DNA of 64,000 bases from Gracilaria gracilis (taxonomy: Eukaryota > Rhodophyta > Florideophyceae > Gracilariales > Gracilariaceae): positions 1 through 64,000 of the forward strand of contig JARGSG010000001.1 of NCBI GenBank assembly GCA_030374805.1, given 5' to 3'. Each line of letters starts with the position of its first letter. Within the stretch, counting starts at the first letter, position 1. A program made the translations under genes and the position numbers. The notes under the pieces are model-generated. The model made no database searches and was not told the DNA's origin. It saw only the letters and a list, made by a program, of their open reading frames with translations. Shown here in pieces: positions 57,497 to 64,000 of the stretch.

Positions 57497-60085
57497 TCAC
57501 AACTCCGAAACGTCCAAACCTTCAAATAGCTTCAACTCTCGCTTGATGTAGTTCACCAGGGTTTGGTATCTACCTGCAACAAGTTTCCCCAAAGAACTCC
57601 CCTTTCCTCTTCTCGAGCTAATCGTGTTTCGAATTTTCTTCATAACCTCACCCAAAAACTGTCCCTCACAAACGTTTGCCACCTTCATTTCATGTATGCA
57701 AACTGCACAGTTCGCTACATCCATCATTAGCAGTACTCGCTCTCCGGCGTTCACGCAACACTCTGCTGCTTCCTGGGCCTTTGCAAGCCATGCCAGCCCA
57801 CTTGCACCCATCCAAGAACCTACTATTTTCGCACACTGAATAAGAAGTATGCACTGATCTGACCTTGTCAGAGCCCGTGTCGCGTGTTTCATGGCTCTAG
57901 TAGCTAGTGCTTCGAAAGAGTCTTGCGGTAGGGCATCCCGTACAAGTCCAAGTGTAACGATGATCTGTTGAAGTGCTGTATGCTGGTCTCGTGAAGAAGT
58001 GATATGATCTTCATAGGCGACAAAACCGCTTGAGATGTTGTCGTACACAAATCTACTCGTTCCGACGAGACTGGCTGCTGTCCCTGCAACATGCAATCGT
58101 AAACGCAAAGCGAGCAATGCAGACCAATCGGGAAGCAGCTCAATGCTTTCTGCCGCAAACCAAAGTATCTTTTCAACGAGCTTCTCAGTGTCGGCGCATT
58201 CCCAACACCTCAGGGCCAATCGAAGTGAAGCAAAGACTAGTGACGGTAGTGTGATAGAAACTCGCCTTCCACCGCCTCGAACTAGTTCTTGTCGCAAAGC
58301 TGTATACAGCGCCAGCGCTTTCGCAATGTCTTCGTCGTGGCACAGATAAACAATGCGGGCTACCAACTCTTGATTACTTTCGAACTGTTCTTCATCTTCT
58401 TCCGCTCCCGAGACCAAATCAGACGGACGTGGTTGTGATGATTCCCGCTGCCGCGCACTTGTATGACTCACCGGCATAAGAGCCAACAAGTACTCATGGT
58501 GATGCGTTAAAGAAGTCACATCGAATTTCTGATACACGCCTTCCCCGCTCTCGCCGTCGTCGTTCTCTCCCCGAAGCGCTCGTCTCTCCAATACCAGCGG
58601 GGCCACATATCTAAACAGCTTCTGCAACGTACTGACATCATCGATGCATTTCGAATATCCGCCTACTGATAGAAGCAGACGAGCAGCTAACGCTTTTTGG
58701 TTGTCATAGCTGAGGAAGTCTTGAAGCACGACAAAGTTTTCCAATTTGAGTACAGAGCCAACACTTCTGAAGCTATCCAGAGGTTTCGTCAGTACCTGCA
58801 ACGCTAACCTCTCATCAACGGGAATTAGCGGCTTGTAAGAATTGGGAGCTTTCTGATAGGACTTCGATTTCATCCCATGATCAAAGTTAGACCCCAAAAA
58901 CTTTTGCATATCTTGAACTGTGAAACTCAGAATGTCGTCTACATAATCACTGCGATCGGGTTCCGCACAAAGTGTGAAATTCATAAGTTCTACATGTATT
59001 CGAAGACGATCAGTTAAACTTAGGCTCGAGCCCTGATGCTTCACAACGGAGGGTAACTTATCCCTAAAAACATGAAACGCTTTTGCTTCGACCGCAGCAC
59101 TCTTCGCTTCTTCGGAACTCGAAACGAAGCGCGTCAATCGCTGGATTATAGATGACAGAATGATGCGCATGTTCACACCCTTTCTCAAGTCCTTACACAT
59201 AGACATAAAGGCCTCTAGAGTTTGAAGGTGAAACTCATCTGGGAATACTTGAGCAAGACAATCAGCAAGATACTCCTGTGCGATGGAGTCGTTGCATTTC
59301 ACAATCTGCTCTACAACTGCGGGAAGAATCTCTTTCCGATACAGATGCAAATTGGAACCGACTAGCCTTCCAAGCGTGGCTATGTTGCTGCCCACTAGAA
59401 TTCGTAACTCTAGGCGTTCCTTCTCGAGCAGCTCAATATCACGCGACGATACTTCACGCTCCATGCGCACCCATAGGCGGTTCATTTCAGTGAAGTTACG
59501 AATAACAAAGCTTATGCTATCGTACACATTCCCGGCATTAACATCCTCAACGTCTCCTTCTTCATCCGGTTTCGTGTCTGGTAGCTTATCTTTCATCATC
59601 TGAGAGAGATAGGCCCTCAAAAACAGTCCCCTCTGCGGATGCTGTACGCCAGCGCACATTTCGACAAGGTCCTCCAATACATCTTTCGGTGCTGCCTGTT
59701 GGCTTTTGATGTAAACACTACCAGCAGTAATAAGCAGATAGAGTCTTGGAAGCACGAGCGGAGTCTCCTGAACTCGTTCGTACAACTCTAAGACGGGTGC
59801 GCCACGTCTGGCCGACTCCATCGCGTAATTTTCTAATACGCGCAGTTCTGCACCAACAGAAAGGTAGACATCGTAGTAGAGCTTCGGCGATAGTTCCGAC
59901 GCCGCATTTGAACGAAGCTCTGCAGCGACATCGGCTGCGATTTTGACGGCCTCGTCAAGTCGATCGGCATCCAAAGCTCGACGTAGCCGCTGCGCGTGAA
60001 GTCGAACGCTCGCGATTGATTCCCTGAGGTATCGACCCTCCCGACCTTCGTCGGTATCAGAAAGGGAGGAATGCGACGGGGGCAT
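57497..60085 (-). CDS. VPS35: VPS35, retromer core subunit (862 aa)
   Basis: VPS35 is the alpha-solenoid scaffold of retromer, which recycles receptors from endosomes to the Golgi. The diagnostic N-terminal block is PRLYLLITAGSVYIK followed by GVQHPQRGLFLRAYLSQ, which includes the VPS26-binding PRLYL motif. HEAT-like helices follow throughout, with a variable acidic loop near residues 550-570. The length is slightly above the usual ~790. ATG at 60085; no intron. Confidence 0.95.
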   Translation of the reverse strand: MPPSHSSLSDTDEGREGRYLRESIASVRLHAQRLRRALDADRLDEAVKIAADVAAELRSNAASELSPKLYYDVYLSVGAELRVLENYAMESARRGAPVLELYERVQETPLVLPRLYLLITAGSVYIKSQQAAPKDVLEDLVEMCAGVQHPQRGLFLRAYLSQMMKDKLPDTKPDEEGDVEDVNAGNVYDSISFVIRNFTEMNRLWVRMEREVSSRDIELLEKERLELRILVGSNIATLGRLVGSNLHLYRKEILPAVVEQIVKCNDSIAQEYLADCLAQVFPDEFHLQTLEAFMSMCKDLRKGVNMRIILSSIIQRLTRFVSSSEEAKSAAVEAKAFHVFRDKLPSVVKHQGSSLSLTDRLRIHVELMNFTLCAEPDRSDYVDDILSFTVQDMQKFLGSNFDHGMKSKSYQKAPNSYKPLIPVDERLALQVLTKPLDSFRSVGSVLKLENFVVLQDFLSYDNQKALAARLLLSVGGYSKCIDDVSTLQKLFRYVAPLVLERRALRGENDDGESGEGVYQKFDVTSLTHHHEYLLALMPVSHTSARQRESSQPRPSDLVSGAEEDEEQFESNQELVARIVYLCHDEDIAKALALYTALRQELVRGGGRRVSITLPSLVFASLRLALRCWECADTEKLVEKILWFAAESIELLPDWSALLALRLRLHVAGTAASLVGTSRFVYDNISSGFVAYEDHITSSRDQHTALQQIIVTLGLVRDALPQDSFEALATRAMKHATRALTRSDQCILLIQCAKIVGSWMGASGLAWLAKAQEAAECCVNAGERVLLMMDVANCAVCIHEMKVANVCEGQFLGEVMKKIRNTISSRRGKGSSLGKLVAGRYQTLVNYIKRELKLFEGLDVSEL

Positions 60086-60466
60086 GGCTAGGGATGCATT
60101 GGAAGACTAGGAAATTGGTACGAAACGGAATAGGGCTCGTTCCCGATGACAACTCTTGCTTCCATGGATGGCAGCGACATATCGATGGGAGTGGGGCAAA
60201 ATCGTGTTGAAGAGAACGCATTGGGCCAATTTACTGCAAAAAACTCTTGTTCATCATCCATGCGCATGGAACCTTTCAGCTGCTTCACACTGCTTCAAGA
60301 CTATGGCATACCCGTGGTATAGCCCTCGATCTCTGCTTTTGCTATTTGAGTACTCTCCTTTGCCACGCATCTCATAGTTGAACAAGGAAAGTCATTGAAA
60401 GAGCGGAAACAAGCCGATCCTAGTTCGGAATATGTGAAATACCGAATTACACCTATCAGAAGCGAC
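60086..60466. other. Divergent promoter region (VPS35 / small two-exon gene)
   Basis: About 380 bases between the VPS35 ATG and the ATG of the inferred small gene. No coding signal. Confidence 0.4.
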
Positions 60467-60877
60467 ATGTCCTCTACTTTGACTTTTCTCACCCATATGA
60501 AGTTCTACCGGCAAGAGGATTTAAGGGTATCCCAGCTTCTAGGTACTATCATCAACCGTGAAGCAAACGAAGGTCTTCACTGTTTTGAGCGAATGGATGT
60601 AGGAGCTTTTTCTCGAATCATCTCGCTTCTGCCAGATGCGATCATAAACCGCTTTGTCTGCCAAGTTCTGAAAGGTATGTTCTTTCAACAGGTTCCTAGA
60701 TTTTTATGGTTAGGGGTTAAGAGCGTTAACCCTTGCTGTTGGTTATCCCTATAAACAAAAGGCCGAGAAATCATGGCCCGTGATCGAGAACGCGTTCTCG
60801 CTTTGTACACAAAAGAACAAAAGGATAGCAGATCCTCCACTAAGGTTGAGGATTTCAACTGGTTTCGAAAACGCTAG
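60467..60877 (+). CDS. Predicted two-exon small protein, unknown function (107 aa)
   Basis: Exon 1 (60467-60674) is led by ATG and ends in phase 1. A GTATGT...AG intron of 87 nt (60675-60761) joins it to exon 2 (60762-60877). The product is a compact, mainly helical, soluble protein with good composition (..FSRIISLLPDAIINRFVC.. then ARDRERVLALYTKEQ..). The phase match across canonical splice sites and the charged exon 2 argue that it is real. I do not recognise the family. It is divergent from VPS35 and convergent with the DDHD gene, whose stop is 55 bases away. Confidence 0.6.
60675..60761 (+). other. Predicted intron, 87 nt
   Basis: The donor is GTATGT. The acceptor is AG after an A-run, a style similar to the Hc1-like gene's acceptor. 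Phase 1; a TTAAC-like branch word lies at about 60724-60729. Confidence 0.55.
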
Positions 60878-60932
60878 GCCGTTGATGAGGGAACAAAGCG
60901 AATTGCTGAAACGGCAAACCGGAATCCTATAC

Positions 60933-62270
60933 TTAGGTTGTGTTTTGCTCTGTTTCTCCAACAGGTTCTTCTTCGTCTTCTTGATTATCACCTTTTTTGG
61001 CTTCATCGCCAAGGCGTTCTTCTAAAGGTACCAAATGCCGTTGTGCCATCGCCAGGTCAGATGTAACCCCAATGTCAAGTAACATTTGTGCGACATCCAC
61101 ACTCTCCCAATAATACTGATGCGCTTTCACCGCACCCCAGCTCGCCATGACATCAAAGGGAGCAACAGCCACACCGTCCTGCAATTCGAAATCTATGCGG
61201 CCTGAGAGCAAAACCTCATCACCGCCACTTTCTAAATCCTTATGGTCTTTGTCTTCCATGTTCAAAGGGACTTCGATATATCCACTATGCCTCCAGGAAT
61301 CATCTGGCAACTCTGAAACTGCAGAACTCCGTCTCCTGTCATTTCCGAGAAATGAGAACAAACTATCAATACCGCCTTGCTCGCGACCGTTCTCCCTCCC
61401 ATGGTTATTACTCCTGCCCCGGTCAGTGGCGGAACCGAGCGACCACAGGTTGTAAACTACGTCATCCCAAAACAGACCCACATCGTCCCAGAATGTTCTC
61501 TTTTGCGGAGCCACTTTAACAGCTTTTTTGACTTTCTCGCCGATGGCCATAAGCGGTTCAAGCCGAAAAGCAACCGGATCCATGGGATGAAAGATGTTGA
61601 AGAACCTTATGCTCTGGCGTTCTTTTCGTATTGTGGCCAACGCGGACTGATGCTCACCAGGTGCCAACACGGAATACCCGGCAATGGGACAGCCGAGGAA
61701 CACAATTGCATCAACCTGTACGTTGAAAAAGGAGCTAGCGAGCATCTCCGTGACGATCATAGCACTGATGGAGTGCGCAACTATAGAAAGTCTGCCACCG
61801 AAATTGGGTCGGTTCCTTCTGACTGCCGACAGTTGTTCGTTGATTTGATGTGAAACAAGTCTTGCAATGGAGGTACGCCAAAAGTGTGAAGACATCATAA
61901 GAACATCTCCAAGACTTTCAGCCACAGCCGTGCGGACGGCGGCAGCAGCTGTTCCACCACTTGGCTCCGCGATTTTGACTTTGGATTGCCATGACTCAAA
62001 TGCCGGTTGATGCCATTCGACGGGTAAGAAAATGGCTGTTGGTGGAGATTTGGCTGTGTTGCTACGACGAGAGGATTTTTGAAGTCGTTCACTGACCAGG
62101 CGATAATTGTTTTCGAGTTGTGACAAACAAGTCTTTAGAGAAGATAACCACGGTTGATGGTCTACATAAGGATCACCAGCTCCGTGTATTACAATGAACA
62201 AGTGGTCAACTGGTTGAAGAGAGAACTTTAGAGACGCGTCTAAGCCGGGTAATCCTTCTTCTCGAGGCAT
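60933..62270 (-). CDS. DDHD-domain phospholipase A1-like protein (445 aa)
   Basis: Intracellular PA-preferring phospholipase A1 relatives (DDHD1/2, Sec23IP, plant SGR2) act at ER/Golgi membranes. Visible are HLFIVIHGAGDP near the start and VEWHQ. The elbow position reads SIVAHSISAMI where the family has GHSLGS. FFNIFHPMDPVAFRLEPL is typical, and the DDHD-type end is RIDFELQ...SWGAVKAHQYYWESVDVAQMLL. The elbow keeps His-Ser but loses both glycines, so activity is doubtful. The gene is intronless and compact, about half the animal length. ATG at 62270; an upstream GTG is ignored. Confidence 0.85.
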   Translation of the reverse strand: MPREEGLPGLDASLKFSLQPVDHLFIVIHGAGDPYVDHQPWLSSLKTCLSQLENNYRLVSERLQKSSRRSNTAKSPPTAIFLPVEWHQPAFESWQSKVKIAEPSGGTAAAAVRTAVAESLGDVLMMSSHFWRTSIARLVSHQINEQLSAVRRNRPNFGGRLSIVAHSISAMIVTEMLASSFFNVQVDAIVFLGCPIAGYSVLAPGEHQSALATIRKERQSIRFFNIFHPMDPVAFRLEPLMAIGEKVKKAVKVAPQKRTFWDDVGLFWDDVVYNLWSLGSATDRGRSNNHGRENGREQGGIDSLFSFLGNDRRRSSAVSELPDDSWRHSGYIEVPLNMEDKDHKDLESGGDEVLLSGRIDFELQDGVAVAPFDVMASWGAVKAHQYYWESVDVAQMLLDIGVTSDLAMAQRHLVPLEERLGDEAKKGDNQEDEEEPVGETEQNTT

Positions 62271-62374
62271 TGTCAGGCGTACGAGAAGCACGAGTTTAGT
62301 GGTGCGCTAGGAGTTGAAGCGTGCGAGCCCGCAGCTCAGACTCGAGGTTTTGGTGGTTGGAGTTAATACCGGGA

Positions 62375-62382
62375 CTATATAG
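62375..62382 (-). promoter_or_regulatory. TATA-like element upstream of the DDHD gene
   Basis: CTATATAG, a self-complementary TATA word, lies about 105 bases upstream of the ATG at 62270. Supported only by sequence and position. Confidence 0.3.
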
Positions 62383-62940
62383 CGACATAGATGTAAAGAA
62401 TCTACAAGTACGAACGGCAGTTGCGAGAGTGTGCGTAGTGTAGCGCGCTTCGTGGTGATGGTGGTTGAGGGCGAACTGTGCGTGAGTGAACTACGTGGTC
62501 GCTCTAGCAGCAGGTCACCAAAACGTAGCACAGCAGCGCAGGGACCATTTCAATCTCGGCCCACGGGGCGAGGGGTGGTGAAGGGTGTTGTAGAGTATAC
62601 TGCGCTGCGACACGGTCCAGACTGAATGCGAAGGAGGGCTAACGTTACCGGCAAGGTGTTGTACCTTTGCACTACCGAGTCCGGAGATGTGCGGGCGCCC
62701 TTGGGTGGATTGGCGCCACGTCGTTCAATGCCGGACGCGATTGACCTCCGTCGTAAGCGGCGGTGATTGAGGGCTTCCGAGCCGCTTGCGGTTTCCAAGT
62801 GCACGCGCAGTGGCGCGATGGACCTGAGCGTGGTGGTAGCAACGGGCGGGGGGAGAGATATGTTGCTCAAACCGGTACCTTCCAACGAAGAAAACAAGTT
62901 AGATCACTTTTCGTCACGGCGCATGCGTGCGAGCGTTCCG

Positions 62941-62992
62941 AATCGAAACTTTGGACACACTTGTCGAATCGAAACTTTGGACACACTTGTCG
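62941..62992. repeat. Tandem duplication, 26-bp unit x2
   Basis: Two perfect copies of a 26-base unit (containing aactttggacacacttg) stand head to tail. Confidence 0.95.
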
Positions 62993-63316
62993 AATCGACA
63001 GCGCCAACGGGTTCGTTGCAGACTTGGCAGCGCCGAGCTCATCATTGAACAACAAGCACAACAGCGCACAGCGCATGAGCACAGAAGGGCAGAAGGGCGG
63101 AGGCAGGAAACGGTTGTGCATGGCACAACAGCATGTAGTTACGTACACAAACGGCTTGCTTACAAGACGCGATCAAGTGCTGTTAATTTTACAGAGCGCT
63201 GGAGTAACATTATATACCAAGGGCAGCGTTATCTTTTTGCGCACACAGATTGGAAAGGAGAGCAAAAATTGAAGAAAGTTGCATCAGATGAGCGGGCATA
63301 GACGAACAGGCAGATG

Positions 63317-63844
63317 TTAAGAATCCTTCTTGGAAGACGAAGAGGCAGCATGTGAATGTGGCGCACGCCTTCTGGCAGTGTGTCTGGCAGTAGGGCTAGT
63401 ATCATGTGGAGCACGTAACACCAGCGAATCATCCTGCACGCGAGAATAGGAGCGAGTGTTCTGCGGTGGTGGTGTAACGAGGTCGTTGTAAAGCTGCGAA
63501 ACATGGTTGGCAGCAACTCGGCCAGCGTTGGCGACAGAGTCCACAATGGGGCGAACAGCATTGGATACATCCTGCATGGAAGGCAACGCAAACGGAGATT
63601 GTGACGACTGTGCATCCTGTGGCGCATACGTGTTTTGTCCAGGGAGAGAGTTCTCCTCCTCCTGTAGACGGCGAGCAAGTGCCTCGTCGTGCGCTTCTTG
63701 CAGACAACGAGTGGCAGGGTCGATGGAAGGCTCGCCCTGTAGCAGATAATCGACGGTGCGTTCGACGGAATTGTTGTTTGCCTCAAGTGCGGCCTGCAGT
63801 GCGGCGCGGTCCTTGTCGGGAAACATTGCTCGTAAGGAGTCCAT
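63317..63844 (-). CDS. CUE-domain protein (175 aa)
   Basis: The N-terminal ~40 residues form a CUE ubiquitin-binding fold: LRAMFPDKDRAALQAALEANNNSVERTVDYLLQG, with the MFP motif and the Leu-Leu end. An Arg/Glu helix (EALARRLQEEE) follows, a common partner of CUE domains. The rest is low-complexity Ser/Pro/Gln/Arg sequence. Probably a ubiquitin adaptor; partner unknown. ATG at 63844; an upstream GTG is ignored. Confidence 0.85.
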   Translation of the reverse strand: MDSLRAMFPDKDRAALQAALEANNNSVERTVDYLLQGEPSIDPATRCLQEAHDEALARRLQEEENSLPGQNTYAPQDAQSSQSPFALPSMQDVSNAVRPIVDSVANAGRVAANHVSQLYNDLVTPPPQNTRSYSRVQDDSLVLRAPHDTSPTARHTARRRAPHSHAASSSSKKDS

Positions 63845-64000
63845 GGTTAGGCGGAACAACACTTTAACAGCGACGGTGCTGATGTGACGGTGAAGCTGCT
63901 GCGCGCTTTTCGGGGCGTTTAACGAACGGGGGTGCGGATCGACTGCTTGCCGAGAAGGTGGGTGGCATCAGACCACGTCAGAGAGGGGGGGGTGGGGGGC
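63845..64000. other. Upstream of the CUE gene to the window end
   Basis: GC-rich, ending in G runs. It is presumably the CUE-gene promoter; no gene is seen. Confidence 0.4.

Larger units (their letters stand above)
62271..63316. other. Spacer: promoter of the DDHD gene and downstream of the CUE gene
   Basis: No supported gene. It contains a TATA-like palindrome and a 26-bp tandem duplication, listed separately. ORFs on both strands at 62760-63300 look like artefacts. Confidence 0.45.

Noticed and set aside
1..64000. Prokaryotic origin of the window
   Set aside because: Spliceosomal introns, retromer, mitochondrial carriers, PRA1, LTR and LINE elements and microsatellites all point to a eukaryotic nucleus.

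Overview
The window is nuclear DNA from a eukaryote. Its genes carry short GT-AG introns or none, with mitochondrial carriers, retromer, a plastid-type galactolipid synthase and bacterial-type additions. Compact, mostly single-exon genes set among retroelement blocks, plus a GT28 MGDG-synthase-like enzyme, fit a red alga best, perhaps a florideophyte such as Chondrus. The genus is a guess from gene style, not from a match. All gene starts below are placed on ATG codons that I checked in the sequence.

Layout. (1) 1-11648 is an almost complete Ty3/gypsy-like LTR retrotransposon in minus orientation: LTR, PBS, gag, protease-RT, RNase H-integrase, a long 3' region, a long ORF on the opposite strand, PPT, LTR. 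It inserted into a decayed pogo/CENP-B-like transposase (11649-12176). Its LTRs differ by one base where both are visible, so it is young, yet pol carries an in-frame TAG and a one-base frameshift. The whole element is packed with tiny CC..loop..GG hairpins, which I consider the most unusual signal in the window. (2) 12789-19174 holds a PLP decarboxylase, a BTB protein and a PH-domain kinase, all on plus. (3) 19175-22010 is repeat debris: a foldback element and LINE 3' ends. (4) 22424-26913 holds dihydroorotate dehydrogenase, a type I membrane protein and an aldo-keto reductase, all on minus. (5) 26914-38063 is gene-poor, with hypothetical genes, a PRA1 protein, an SLC25A32-like carrier and an SLC35D-like transporter. 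(6) 38064-45787 holds a bacterial Hc1-like protein, a small membrane protein, an uncharacterised bacterial-type protein, 6-phosphofructo-2-kinase/fructose-2,6-bisphosphatase and an alpha/beta hydrolase. (7) 45788-54114 is a second repeat-rich block: a LINE insertion with a visible target-site duplication, a duplicated 0.4-kb unit and broken membrane-protein genes. (8) 54115-63844 holds a GT28 galactolipid synthase, quinolinate phosphoribosyltransferase (divergent from it), VPS35, a newly inferred two-exon small gene, a DDHD phospholipase-like gene and a CUE protein.

The host genes are housekeeping functions: pyrimidine and NAD synthesis, fructose-2,6-bisphosphate control of glycolysis, plastid lipids, and Golgi/endosome traffic (PRA1, VPS35, SLC35, DDHD). 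They do not form one pathway. Neighbouring genes are often divergent or convergent with spacers of a few hundred bases.
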